This document shows positions 20,006 through 27,789 of a stretch of DNA of 44,763 nt, in pieces. The stretch's first letter is position 1. Every line of letters begins with the position of its first letter. The DNA is from a virus: IMG/VR virus record IMGVR_UViG_3300025674_000083, positions 1-44,763 of that record. One strand, given 5' to 3'. Made by a program: the position numbers and the translations under genes. Below the pieces are notes generated by a model, which was not told the DNA's origin, did no database searches, and was given only the letters and a program-made list of their open reading frames with translations.

Positions 20006-20170
20006 ATGTCTAAACACAAACACAAGTTTAAAGCTAAAAGGAAAACAAGGAACCCTGAAAAGGTGATAATGGATCGACACTATCATCCTAAGGTGTTCCG
20101 TAGACAAAAGCGTAAACTCGAAGATGATGTAATGTTAAACGAAATTAAGGAGTACTATGACAATGGCTAA
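20006..20170 (+). CDS. Hypothetical 54-aa basic early protein
   Basis: Opens MSKHKHKFKAKRKTRNPEKV: a Lys/His/Arg-rich N half and an acidic helix at the C end ('LEDDVMLNEIKEYYDNG'). GGAGC lies five bases before the ATG. It overlaps the next gene by 14 bases. No known family recognised. Confidence 0.5.
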   Translation: MSKHKHKFKAKRKTRNPEKVIMDRHYHPKVFRRQKRKLEDDVMLNEIKEYYDNG

Positions 20171-20393
20171 AGTTAAGATGGTAAACCCTGAACACACTGT
20201 TCAAAACAACCACGGCGTCCACAATCCCGTGTCCTATAGAGAATTTATTGATGGTGCATATGAAATAGTCAATGATTTCGTCAACGAGCTATGGGAGTGT
20301 GAAGGAGATGTTTGGATGTCCCAAGTGCGTAAGCTGTCAGAGTTGCGCTGGCAATTACACTGGATTAAACGTGAGCTAGAAAAGGAGGACTAA
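20157..20393 (+). CDS. Hypothetical 78-aa early protein
   Basis: Starts at the ATG giving MTMAKVKMVNPEHTVQNNHG, with AAGGAG six bases upstream deciding this over the second ATG. 'VSYREFIDGAYEIVNDFVNE' and 'SELRWQLHWIKRELEKED' are helical. A domain is not recognised. It is followed by AAGGAGG for the next gene, whose GTG lies just past this stop. Confidence 0.55.
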   Translation: MTMAKVKMVNPEHTVQNNHGVHNPVSYREFIDGAYEIVNDFVNELWECEGDVWMSQVRKLSELRWQLHWIKRELEKED

Positions 20394-20394
20394 A

Positions 20395-20571
20395 GTGCAG
20401 TATCAAGTGTTTGCAGTAAGTGACCGCATCTATACGAACACCAATGTTGGTGATTATTTCCAAGGTGGAATTGTAGTTGATGGCTTGCTTGACGAAGAGA
20501 CAGAGCAGTTTTTATTGGTTATTAGATACCAACAGAACAAGGAGAACTTTGAGATAAGGATATTTGAATAA
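20395..20571 (+). CDS. Hypothetical 58-aa protein, GTG start
   Basis: A GTG at 20395 (MQYQVFAVSDRIYTNTNVGD) preceded by a full AAGGAGG. Mixed alpha/beta, acidic centre. The stop shares a base with the next ATG (TAATG). Unknown function. Confidence 0.5.
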   Translation: MQYQVFAVSDRIYTNTNVGDYFQGGIVVDGLLDEETEQFLLVIRYQQNKENFEIRIFE

Positions 20572-20735
20572 TGCTGTACGCCATAGTGGTGTATTTTTTG
20601 CTTGACAGTGGGCAAACACAACGTGTAGAATTATTGCATCTATACAGCACTCTAGATAAGTGTGAACAGGTTGCGTTGGTAATCAGCCAAGGTAACACCA
20701 ACTATGAAACCAAGTGTGAACAACGAAAGGAATAG
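20571..20735 (+). CDS. Hypothetical 54-aa protein
   Basis: Opens MLYAIVVYFLLDSGQTQRVE; short hydrophobic N end (about 10 residues, too short for a clear membrane span), two cysteines (in 'DKCEQVAL' and 'TKCEQRKE'). Coupled by TAATG to the previous gene. No family recognised. Confidence 0.45.
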   Translation: MLYAIVVYFLLDSGQTQRVELLHLYSTLDKCEQVALVISQGNTNYETKCEQRKE

Positions 20736-20741
20736 AATACT

Positions 20742-20942
20742 ATGGATAGTCAAATCGAACTATTGAAAAATCATTTTAATGCTGGTAAATCTATCAGCAA
20801 CTACGAAGCACGGGATATGTACCGTATCAATAGCCTATCCCGGCGCATTAATGACCTCGAAGAACGAGGCATGTCTATCAATCGGCAACGTAAGATTGAT
20901 CAAACCGGACGCCAGTATGTCCGTTATTCTGTAGCTAACTAA
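20742..20942 (+). CDS. Small helix-turn-helix protein (HTH_39-like), 66 aa
   Basis: Opens MDSQIELLKNHFNAGKSISN. 'GKSISNYEARDMYRINSLSR' followed by 'RINDLEERGMSINRQRKID' is the pattern of small phage winged-helix/HTH_39 proteins ('S..EA...Y.I..L..RI..L...G..I'). It may bind phage or host DNA as an early regulator. It lies 18 bases before the SSB-like gene and probably shares its transcript. Confidence 0.7.
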   Translation: MDSQIELLKNHFNAGKSISNYEARDMYRINSLSRRINDLEERGMSINRQRKIDQTGRQYVRYSVAN

Positions 20943-20960
20943 ACTAAGGAGACTAAAACT

Positions 20961-21347
20961 ATGCCTATCTCAGAAGGAACTGTAGCGTTTTGTAACCTGA
21001 ACCAGACTGAACTTTATCAAGGCCAGGATACTGGCAAGTATAATCTGACCGTAACTCTTGACGGTGATCAGGCTCACGCCTTGAGTGAACAAGGTATTCG
21101 CCTGAAAGAATGGGAGGATGACGAAGGCAACGTGTTTGTCCAGCGTAAGTTCAGCACCAAGTACAGTGTCCCTGTCATTGATTCAGAAGACAATGAGATC
21201 AGCAAGGATATTCCTCGTGGCTCTAAGGTCCGTGTTCAGTGGTCCGAGGGTTTTAATAGCCCTAACTGGGGACTTGGGACGTACTTGCAGAAGGTCCGTG
21301 TTCTTGAACTTGCAGAAGATACCAAGGCAACAGAAGAGGGGTTCTAG
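20961..21347 (+). CDS. Single-stranded DNA-binding protein (gp2.5-like)
   Basis: 128 aa. The body is an OB-like beta fold: 'KYNLTVTLDGDQAHALSEQG', 'VFVQRKFSTKYSVPVI', 'SKVRVQWSEGFNSPNWGLGT', 'YLQKVRVLEL'. The C end is acidic and ends in an aromatic ('ATEEGF'), the tail by which T7 gp2.5 and bacterial SSB contact polymerase and helicase. It coats single strands during replication and recombination. It is directly followed by primase-helicase, the T7 gene neighbourhood. The family call rests on fold pattern, tail and place; no catalytic residue exists. Confidence 0.75.
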   Translation: MPISEGTVAFCNLNQTELYQGQDTGKYNLTVTLDGDQAHALSEQGIRLKEWEDDEGNVFVQRKFSTKYSVPVIDSEDNEISKDIPRGSKVRVQWSEGFNSPNWGLGTYLQKVRVLELAEDTKATEEGF

Positions 21348-21355
21348 GGTATATC

Positions 21356-22972
21356 ATGGGAAAGGTACAGCGAAAGGAAGCTTGCCCACAATGTCGGGCG
21401 CGAGGCAATGACAGGTCTGGAGACAACCTGATTGTGTTTGACGATGGCAAGTACTGCTTCGCTTGCCAATACTATGAGGGGGGAGGGAAACCTCCCTCCT
21501 ACCCTTCACCAATCAAACCAATAAGTAGGACGTATGAAATGAAAGGTGTACACGCACCACTCCCTAATCGTAGTGTAAGCCAACGTATCACTGAGAAGTT
21601 CGGTGTTACAGTTGACAACGGAACCACCTACTATCCGTACCACAATGCAAATGGTGACACGATAGGCTGTAAGGTACGGGCTGAAGGTAAGAAGTTTAGG
21701 ACTGAGGGTGACATTACCAATGCTCAGTTGTTTGGACAACACCTGTGGCGTGAGGGTCAGAAGTACGTCACAGTAACTGAAGGCGAAGAGGATGCGCTAG
21801 CCGTGGCTGAGATGTTCGAGGGCAAATGGCCTGTGGTTAGTGTCAAGACAGGCTCCGGTGGTGCCTTGAAGGACATCAAACAGAACCTAGAATGGTTAGA
21901 AACCTTCGAGAATGTGGTCTTGTGCTTCGATAATGATGATTCTGGCAAGGATGCAGTCGATCAGATACTACCGTTGTTCTCACCACAGAAGGCTAGAGTA
22001 GTCAACCTTCCGCTTAAGGATGCTAGTGATATGCTCCAAGCTGGACGTGTGCGGGACTTTGTATCCGCATGGTGGGATGCTAAAGAGTACCGTCCCGTAG
22101 GTATCGTAAAGTTCGGAGACGATGAGGTATGGGAGGCATTCCTGCGGCGTGGTACTGAGGAGATTATCCCGCTGCCTGAGTCGTACAGGAAGCTTAACCA
22201 AATGCTGAACGGTGGTGTAGCTGCAGGAGAGATCACGTTAATCTCAGCCTTCACGTCCGTAGGTAAGACAACACTGGTGTACAATCTCTTGTACGACATG
22301 GCACTAAACTCTGGTAAGAGGATAGGTGGGGTGTTCCTAGAGGCTGACCTAGGTGAGAATGCAGAGAAGCTTATCTCTATTCACGCCCAGGAGAATATCG
22401 CCCAGTTGACACAAGAGGAACGTGACAACGAAGGGTACAAGTTATATTACGATGACCTAGCGGAGAATGCAGACTACTTTATCCTTGATCACCAAGGTCA
22501 GGTGGATATTGAGATATTGTTTGCGAAGCTTAGGTGGATGGCATTAGGTGCAGACTGTGACGTAATTATTCTTGATCCTCTCCAGGCTGCTATCAAGTCA
22601 GCAGACAATGATCAGGTTGATGAGTTCATGGACCGCTGCCTTAAGTTAGTCAAGCAGACCGGCCTATCTATGATTATGGTATCTCACCTAAAGAAACCAA
22701 TGTCAACAATCAAGGACCCTCACTACGTATCTGAGTACGATACTAAAGGGTCCGGTAGCATCAACCAGATTGCCTTCAATCACATTATGATGACGCGAGA
22801 CAAGATGTCTGACGATGAGTACACCCAGAACAGTACCCAATTACACCTAGTGAAAAACCGTAGGGTAGGTAGGACTGGTAGTGCTGGTTGGTTGTACTAC
22901 GAAGAGAGCACTGGCCGGATGGTCGAAGGTAATGAACCTGAACTGGAAGGGATTAAAGATGACGAGTTCTAA
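21356..22972 (+). CDS. Bifunctional primase-helicase (T7 gp4-like)
   Basis: 538 aa. N-terminal zinc finger with Cys10, Cys13, Cys34 and Cys37 (CPQC, CFAC). TOPRIM primase has Glu142 in 'TEGEEDALAV' and Asp192/Asp194 in 'CFDNDDSGKDA'. The C-terminal RecA-like helicase has Walker A 'AFTSVGKTT' (298-306, Ala in place of the usual first Gly), Walker B 'DVIILDPLQ' (Asp407), 'MIMVSHLKKP' and 'LVKNRRVGRTG'. It makes RNA primers and unwinds the fork, moving on ssDNA as a ring. The acidic end ('EGIKDDEF') may bind the polymerase, as in T7. It overlaps the GIY-YIG-like gene by 14 bases. Confidence 0.95.
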   Translation: MGKVQRKEACPQCRARGNDRSGDNLIVFDDGKYCFACQYYEGGGKPPSYPSPIKPISRTYEMKGVHAPLPNRSVSQRITEKFGVTVDNGTTYYPYHNANGDTIGCKVRAEGKKFRTEGDITNAQLFGQHLWREGQKYVTVTEGEEDALAVAEMFEGKWPVVSVKTGSGGALKDIKQNLEWLETFENVVLCFDNDDSGKDAVDQILPLFSPQKARVVNLPLKDASDMLQAGRVRDFVSAWWDAKEYRPVGIVKFGDDEVWEAFLRRGTEEIIPLPESYRKLNQMLNGGVAAGEITLISAFTSVGKTTLVYNLLYDMALNSGKRIGGVFLEADLGENAEKLISIHAQENIAQLTQEERDNEGYKLYYDDLAENADYFILDHQGQVDIEILFAKLRWMALGADCDVIILDPLQAAIKSADNDQVDEFMDRCLKLVKQTGLSMIMVSHLKKPMSTIKDPHYVSEYDTKGSGSINQIAFNHIMMTRDKMSDDEYTQNSTQLHLVKNRRVGRTGSAGWLYYEESTGRMVEGNEPELEGIKDDEF

Positions 22973-23600
22973 AGGTAAGTACTATAAAGACAACCCTGAA
23001 ACTAAACGAAAACACAATGCGACAAGACGGACTACCGTCTGTTCTGACGGGATAAAACGGGTTGTGTACCCAAGCCACCCTGACTACCCAGGGGAGAGGG
23101 TACTGAAACCGACTAAACAAATAGACCCTTTGATAGCCAAACTACGGGCAGAGGACAAAGCTATTTACGAAGCTTCGGACAACAAACAATCACTCTTGAA
23201 ACAAGGGTTTGTTTATGTTATATCTAATCCAGCGTGGCAAGAGTGGGTGAAGGTTGGACACAGCAGGGACCCAGAACGTAGACTATCAAGTTACAATACA
23301 GGTTGCCCTGATAGAGACTACACACTTAATGGATATGTTTACTTTGAGAACAGGATAGAGGCAGAACAGACTGTACACCAGTCACTAGAAGACGGACATT
23401 TCTCACGTAGAGGTGAGTGGTTCAATTGTCCAACTCAGTATGTACTAACAAAGCTAGGTGAATTAGATGAAGCACTTAATTCTGGACATAGAGACAACGG
23501 AACTACAAAACCGGAAGGTCGAACTTGTACACATGATAGGAACGAAGGACCTGAGCACTGGGTTCAGGAAGAACTTCAACTCCCCACATCTACAGACTGA
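22959..23600 (+). CDS. GIY-YIG / T5orf172-like nuclease-family protein overlapping the polymerase
   Basis: 213 aa from ATG at 22959 (MTSSKGKYYKDNPETKRKHN), with AAGGGA upstream. The domain at about residues 85-160 reads 'FVYVISNPAWQEWVKVGHSR', then 'DPERRLSSYNTGCP', then 'YFENRIEAEQTVHQSLEDGH' and 'GEWFNC', the T5orf172/Mug113 pattern related to GIY-YIG nucleases (Tyr-Val in place of GIY, Lys-Val-Gly for YIG, then Arg and Glu). The last 45 residues fall in a 134-base overlap with the polymerase gene in another frame, and the domain ends before it. It may be a selfish or accessory nuclease settled between helicase and polymerase. Confidence 0.75.
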   Translation: MTSSKGKYYKDNPETKRKHNATRRTTVCSDGIKRVVYPSHPDYPGERVLKPTKQIDPLIAKLRAEDKAIYEASDNKQSLLKQGFVYVISNPAWQEWVKVGHSRDPERRLSSYNTGCPDRDYTLNGYVYFENRIEAEQTVHQSLEDGHFSRRGEWFNCPTQYVLTKLGELDEALNSGHRDNGTTKPEGRTCTHDRNEGPEHWVQEELQLPTSTD

Positions 23601-25206
23601 GGAAATACAGGAGTGGATCAATGGATTTGATTATATTATTGGTCACAATATTATTGGGTTTGACAGTATTGTGATGCAGCAGAACCTAGGGATTGACTTT
23701 AGTGGTGTTGAACTAATCGACACGTTAGTTCTCTCACGCCTCCACAATCCTCAACGTGAGGGTGGTCATTCCCTAGGTTCTTGGGGTGAACGGTTAGGCT
23801 TCGACAAGCTAGACTTCAATGACTGGACTAAGTTCTCCCCTGAAATGGAAGAGTACTGTAACCGTGACGTTGACCTGACAGAAAAATTGTACGTACATTT
23901 GTCTGACAAATTTGAACACGTTGAAGGTAAATGTGTACAGCTTGAATATGACGTTAGGCGCATCATCACACAACAAGAGCACAACGGTTGGCTGCTTGAC
24001 CAACGTAAGTGCTTTGATCTTATGGCTCAGTTTAAGGAGAGAACACTTGAGGTTGAACGAGAAGTACATAGACGTTTTAAACCGTTGCCGGTTGCGGGAA
24101 GAGAGATTACACCTAAGTTCAAAAAGGGTGGTAAACTTTCTGTGGTGGGTCTTAAATTCCTTGGTGATAGCTGGGGTTCTGTATGTGGTCCTTTTTCTAG
24201 GGTTGATTGGCCCAGTTTTAATCTAAGTTCCAGGCAACAGATTGCTAGACACCTTAAGTTCTTTGGATGGAAACCTAAAAAGTTTACAGAAAAAGGACAC
24301 ACCATTGTTGATGAACAGGTGCTAGAGAATGTTAAGATACCTGAGGCTCAGTTGATTGCTGAGTACCTACTATTGAAGAAACGTGACGCTCAGGTTCAGT
24401 CTTGGGTTGATGCTGTAGAGGACGATGGCAGGGTCCACGGTGAGGTTAATACTAATGGTGCTGTAACGGGACGTATGACCCACAGTAGCCCCAACATGGC
24501 TCAAGTACCGGCATCCTACAGCCCTTATGGGGACGAGTGTAGGTCTTGTTGGATTGTACCGGAAGGATATAAACTGGTGGGTGTAGATGCATCTGGTCTT
24601 GAGCTACGTATGTTAGCTCACTACATGAATGACGAGGGCTACACCAATGAGATACTTACAGGTGACATTCACACTGCTAACCAACTGGCAGCAGGACTTG
24701 AAACAAGAGACCAAGCCAAGACGTTTATCTACGCCTTCCTCTACGGAGCGGGTGACGCCAAGATTGGTAGTATCGCAGGAGGTTCTGCAGCAACAGGCAA
24801 GAAGCTTAAGGAACAATTCCTATCCAACACTCCAGCACTTAAGGAACTACGAGAGAGGATCATTCACAACGCTGAAGTACGTGGACATCTGCTTGGACTA
24901 GACGGTAGGAAGTTAATCATTAGGTCCTCACATGCTGCAGTTAATACCCTACTTCAGAGTGCAGGTGCAATTATTATGAAAAAAGCCTTGACACTTCTAG
25001 AAAAGTATGCGATAATAAATACAATAGAGTTTAAATTAGTAGGTAATATTCACGATGAGATACAGGCTGAGGTGCCTGAAGAACAAGCAGACAAGTTCGG
25101 ATGGCTGGCAGTAGACTGCATAAGAGCAGCCGGTAAAGAGTTTAATTTGAATTGTCCTTTGGATGGTGACTACAAAATAGGTGATACATGGGCACAAACA
25201 CACTAA
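23467..25206 (+). CDS. Family A DNA polymerase (T7 gp5-like)
   Basis: 579 aa. 3'-5' exonuclease residues Asp7 and Glu9 ('ILDIETT'), Asp66 ('HNIIGFDS') and 'YCNRDVDLTEKL' (Asp134/136) are present, so the start at 23467 is required. Polymerase motif A is 'GVDASGLELRM' (Asp374), motif B 'RDQAKTFIYAFLYG' (Arg414, Lys418, Tyr422) and motif C 'IHDEIQ' (Asp530). Tyr422 aligns with T7 Tyr526, that is E. coli Pol I position 762 as Tyr. It is a bit short for T7 gp5 (704 aa), with a smaller thumb insertion. AGGTGA precedes the ATG. It replicates phage DNA together with the upstream primase-helicase and SSB. Confidence 0.97.
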   Translation: MKHLILDIETTELQNRKVELVHMIGTKDLSTGFRKNFNSPHLQTEEIQEWINGFDYIIGHNIIGFDSIVMQQNLGIDFSGVELIDTLVLSRLHNPQREGGHSLGSWGERLGFDKLDFNDWTKFSPEMEEYCNRDVDLTEKLYVHLSDKFEHVEGKCVQLEYDVRRIITQQEHNGWLLDQRKCFDLMAQFKERTLEVEREVHRRFKPLPVAGREITPKFKKGGKLSVVGLKFLGDSWGSVCGPFSRVDWPSFNLSSRQQIARHLKFFGWKPKKFTEKGHTIVDEQVLENVKIPEAQLIAEYLLLKKRDAQVQSWVDAVEDDGRVHGEVNTNGAVTGRMTHSSPNMAQVPASYSPYGDECRSCWIVPEGYKLVGVDASGLELRMLAHYMNDEGYTNEILTGDIHTANQLAAGLETRDQAKTFIYAFLYGAGDAKIGSIAGGSAATGKKLKEQFLSNTPALKELRERIIHNAEVRGHLLGLDGRKLIIRSSHAAVNTLLQSAGAIIMKKALTLLEKYAIINTIEFKLVGNIHDEIQAEVPEEQADKFGWLAVDCIRAAGKEFNLNCPLDGDYKIGDTWAQTH

Positions 25207-25388
25207 CTTCCCCTATTAAAGCAATTAGGGCCTACTGTTTAGACTGCTCAGGGGGAAATGCTGCAGAGGTTAATAGATGTGTGATAGAAAGATGTGAGTT
25301 ATACCCTTTTAGGTTTGGTAAAAACCCTTTTCATAAGCGAGCATCAACTAAAACGAAACAGAAATTAGGAGTAGACATAGATGACTAA
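25188..25388 (+). CDS. Conserved four-cysteine phage miniprotein (66 aa)
   Basis: Opens MGTNTLTSPIKAIRAYCLDC. The pattern 'PIKAIRAYCLDCSGGNAAEV' with 'CVIERCELYPFRFGKNP' recurs in small zinc-binding proteins beside replication genes of many phages. Cys17, Cys20 and the Cys pair of 'RCVIERC' probably bind zinc. It overlaps the polymerase end by 19 bases and the exonuclease start by 8. The function is unknown. Confidence 0.7.
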   Translation: MGTNTLTSPIKAIRAYCLDCSGGNAAEVNRCVIERCELYPFRFGKNPFHKRASTKTKQKLGVDIDD

Positions 25389-26292
25389 AACAATAGACAC
25401 TTTAGTAGAAGACGTTTACCAACTGATGGTGTCCAAACGGGCAGAGCCTGGGGTAGATGTAGAGAGTATCATCGAAGACTTCGGCCAGAATGTTAAGGCT
25501 ATTATGAAGAAGGAGTTTGTACCTTCCATCCGTGGCTACGATGACCGTAACATCCGCCTGTCTTCCGTAGGTAAGCCTGAGTTGCAGCAGTGGTACGCTG
25601 CACGTAAGTACAAAGGTGAAAAGATTCAACCCCACACATTGATCAAGTTCATGTACGGACACCTGATCGAAGAACTAGTGTTGACTTTGGTTCAGTTGGC
25701 AGGGCATGAGGTTACTGACCAGCAGAAAGAAGTTAAGGTTGCTGGTATCACTGGACACATGGACTGTAAGATTGATGGTCTGACTACTGATGTCAAGAGT
25801 ACCACCAAGTTTGGACTTATGAAGTTCAAGGACGGAACCTTAGCTAAGGATGATGACTTTGGGTACGTTGATCAGTTAAAGGCTTACGCTCACGCCGAAG
25901 GTGAAACCAAGTTTGCTTGGCTTGCTATGGACCGTGACAGTGGTAAACTTGCGGTGCTACAGTATGATCTAGAGGATAAAAAACATCCTATGTACGAGCA
26001 CTACTCAGGTGATATTGAGGAGAAAATTAAAGAAGTAAAAAAGTCTGTGGAAGGCGAGGACCAACCTTCAAAATGTGCCTTGCCTATTGCAGATGGAAAG
26101 TCAGGAAACTTAAAGCTTGCTACTATTTGTTCTTACTGCAAATACAAACGCCATTGTTATCCAGAAGTACGGGGCTTTGCTACAGGGTCTGGTCCCAAGT
26201 TCTTAACTACTGTCGTAAACGTGCCTAAGAACCGCTCTGGTTTACCTTACCCTGAACTAGACTTAACAAAAGGAGAAGTAGACTATGGTTAA
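25381..26292 (+). CDS. PD-(D/E)XK exonuclease (RecB/Cas4-like)
   Basis: 303 aa. The nuclease core carries 'FMYGHLIEEL' (His94, Glu97/98), 'GHMDCKIDG' (Asp128), 'TDVKST' (Asp137, Lys139) and 'DQLKAYA' (Gln165, Tyr169), the ordered set of RecB/Cas4-type nucleases. Four cysteines (232, 250, 253, 259; 'ICSYCKYKRHC') at the C end could hold an Fe-S cluster or zinc, as in Cas4 and AddB relatives. By place it fills the role of the T7 gp6 exonuclease (degrading DNA, primer removal, recombination) but with an unrelated fold. No cas genes are nearby. It overlaps both neighbours by 8 bases. Confidence 0.85.
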   Translation: MTKTIDTLVEDVYQLMVSKRAEPGVDVESIIEDFGQNVKAIMKKEFVPSIRGYDDRNIRLSSVGKPELQQWYAARKYKGEKIQPHTLIKFMYGHLIEELVLTLVQLAGHEVTDQQKEVKVAGITGHMDCKIDGLTTDVKSTTKFGLMKFKDGTLAKDDDFGYVDQLKAYAHAEGETKFAWLAMDRDSGKLAVLQYDLEDKKHPMYEHYSGDIEEKIKEVKKSVEGEDQPSKCALPIADGKSGNLKLATICSYCKYKRHCYPEVRGFATGSGPKFLTTVVNVPKNRSGLPYPELDLTKGEVDYG

Positions 26293-26560
26293 AATTACCA
26301 CCATGATCCGGGCATCTTCAGCACGGACGCCACAGTTCCCTGACATGCAGAATGCTTTGCTGGCAGACGGATGGGAGTTTGACGGTTCGGTGCAGATCAA
26401 CAACGCAACCGGAGAAATGTTTAGGTTCTTTATGAAAGACTCTAAACACACACCTGAAGCTAAACCCGCTAATCGTAAAGGTAAAGCTACTGACAAGCCG
26501 GAACCTAAGACAAGGAAGCTGGGTGATGGCCCGGAAGAAGAAGACGAAGTACAAGAGTAA
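26285..26560 (+). CDS. Hypothetical 91-aa protein between exonuclease and resolvase
   Basis: Opens MVKITTMIRASSARTPQFPD with AAGGAGA upstream. The folded part contains 'ALLADGWEFDGSVQINNATG' and ends near 'FFMKDSKHT'; the rest is a Lys/Pro/Glu tail ('AKPANRKGKATDKPEPKTRK', 'EEEDEVQE'). A small beta domain with a disordered tail. Overlaps the endonuclease by 35 bases. No family recognised. Confidence 0.55.
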   Translation: MVKITTMIRASSARTPQFPDMQNALLADGWEFDGSVQINNATGEMFRFFMKDSKHTPEAKPANRKGKATDKPEPKTRKLGDGPEEEDEVQE

Positions 26561-26909
26561 GTTTGAAGAGCGTACTGCAGAGGTTCTAAAGGGCCTCTGC
26601 AAGTACGAACCTAAGAAGATAGGATACATAATCAAGCGTAACTACGTACCTGACTTCGTAGGAAAAAACAAGAAGAACAAGAGCGTAGAGATTATTGTTG
26701 AGGCTAAGGGGTTCTTTAGAGTAGGAGATACACAGAAGTACACCTCAATCCGAGACTGTCTCCCTAAGGATAAGAAGCTAGTGTTCCTTTTGTACAGGCC
26801 AACAACTAAGATAAGGAAAGGAGCTAAGATGACTATGGCAGAGTGGTGCGAAAAGGAAGGACTGGAGTGGTACACTCTAGATAATATCAAAGATGCCTTT
26901 ACCAAATAA
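26526..26909 (+). CDS. Holliday-junction endonuclease (T7 endonuclease I-like)
   Basis: 127 aa from ATG at 26526 (MARKKKTKYKSKFEERTAEV); a GTG one codon earlier is possible. 'KFEERTAEVL' gives the first Glu (15/16), 'YVPDFVG' gives Asp43 and 'EIIVEAKGFF' gives Glu59 and Lys61, matching T7 endonuclease I Glu20, Asp55, Glu65 and Lys67. Then 'IRDCLPKDKKLVFLLYRP' follows as in the T7 family. It cuts branched DNA, resolving recombination intermediates before packaging. It lies after the exonuclease as in many T7-like phages. Confidence 0.9.
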   Translation: MARKKKTKYKSKFEERTAEVLKGLCKYEPKKIGYIIKRNYVPDFVGKNKKNKSVEIIVEAKGFFRVGDTQKYTSIRDCLPKDKKLVFLLYRPTTKIRKGAKMTMAEWCEKEGLEWYTLDNIKDAFTK

Positions 26910-27123
26910 GTTATTCTTTGAGAGACTAGCTGACATGGCTGATGCTACTCTATTGTGTGACCTTATGGATATTACCAGTGAGGACATCATTGAACGGTTT
27001 GAGGATTTAGTGTTAGAAAATATAACTCAATTGCGAGAAGTGTTTGACATTAGCTTTGAACTAGAATATAATGAAGATATATATGAAGATGAAGAGGATG
27101 ATGACAATGAATACGAAGACTGA
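26893..27123 (+). CDS. Hypothetical 76-aa acidic protein
   Basis: Opens MPLPNKLFFERLADMADATL. 'LLCDLMDITSEDIIERFEDL' is helical and reminiscent of small proteins beside endonuclease genes in marine podoviruses. The C end is almost pure Asp/Glu ('IYEDEEDDDNEYED'). Overlaps the endonuclease by 17 bases. Function unknown; a DNA mimic is possible from the charge only. Confidence 0.55.
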   Translation: MPLPNKLFFERLADMADATLLCDLMDITSEDIIERFEDLVLENITQLREVFDISFELEYNEDIYEDEEDDDNEYED

Positions 27124-27355
27124 GTTAAAAAATACAGACGAAATGTACGATATGGTCATGTCTTTTGATGTCATTGTCGGACGTATGGAATGTATCAGAC
27201 GCATCGCTGAGACTATGAAGGACATAGAAGACTGTAGCAGTCAAGAGTACGAGTTATGCGGACAAGCTGCACAGTTTATTTTAGATGAGTGTACAAGAGC
27301 TAGGGCTGAGTTTTTAGCTGAGGTTAATAAATCCTATAATCCTATTATGCAGTAG
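27107..27355 (+). CDS. Hypothetical 82-aa helical protein
   Basis: Start taken at ATG 27107 (MNTKTELKNTDEMYDMVMSF) within the end of the previous gene, rather than the earlier Met-rich extension. Four cysteines ('RMECIRRI', 'IEDCSSQEYELCGQ', 'DECTRA') and helical throughout. No domain recognised. Confidence 0.5.
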   Translation: MNTKTELKNTDEMYDMVMSFDVIVGRMECIRRIAETMKDIEDCSSQEYELCGQAAQFILDECTRARAEFLAEVNKSYNPIMQ

Positions 27356-27367
27356 GAGACTTGTAAA

Positions 27368-27622
27368 ATGAGTACTGACACGTCAACCAAAGTAGCTGCT
27401 AAACAATATCAAGTTGGTGGTACACACTATAAGGACATGCCTATCCAACCTATTGAGTTTATTCACAAGAACGAACTAGGTTTCTGTGAAGGTAATATTG
27501 TTAAGTACGCTTGCCGACACAAGGCCAAGGGTGGAATACAAGACTTAGATAAGATCATTCACTATGCGAAGCTAGCTAAGGAGTTGTACTATGGGCAGAA
27601 AACAAACGGAGGTGTTACGTGA
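27368..27622 (+). CDS. DUF3310 protein (84 aa)
   Basis: Opens MSTDTSTKVAAKQYQVGGTH. 'QVGGTHYKDMPIQPIEFIHK', 'GFCEGNIVKYACRHKAKGG', 'DLDKIIHYAKLA' is the full DUF3310 (Pfam PF11753) signature. The family is widespread in phages; it is sometimes called SaV-like and suspected of a nucleotide-related role, but the activity is not established. It lies in the nucleotide-metabolism end of the early block, three genes before NrdJ. GGAGA precedes the ATG. Confidence 0.85.
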   Translation: MSTDTSTKVAAKQYQVGGTHYKDMPIQPIEFIHKNELGFCEGNIVKYACRHKAKGGIQDLDKIIHYAKLAKELYYGQKTNGGVT

Positions 27623-27789
27623 AAGACACTCTTGACATGATGGCGATAGAGGAAGTACGTAAGGACTACGAGAACTTCCGTGTTCACAACATGGGTGCAG
27701 TGACTAGGCTGCTGCCTCTACTAAACGGAGATGAAGACCGAGCTTGGGAATTAGTATTTTCTTGGGCATCTGAAGATGCTAATACCTGA
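27619..27789 (+). CDS. Hypothetical 56-aa protein, GTG start
   Basis: MKDTLDMMAIEEVRKDYENF, with GTG at 27619 overlapping the previous stop (GTGA) and GGAGG seven bases upstream. Acidic and helical, with 'LLPLLNGDEDRAWELVFSWA'. Overlaps the next gene by 14 bases. No family recognised. Confidence 0.5.
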   Translation: MKDTLDMMAIEEVRKDYENFRVHNMGAVTRLLPLLNGDEDRAWELVFSWASEDANT

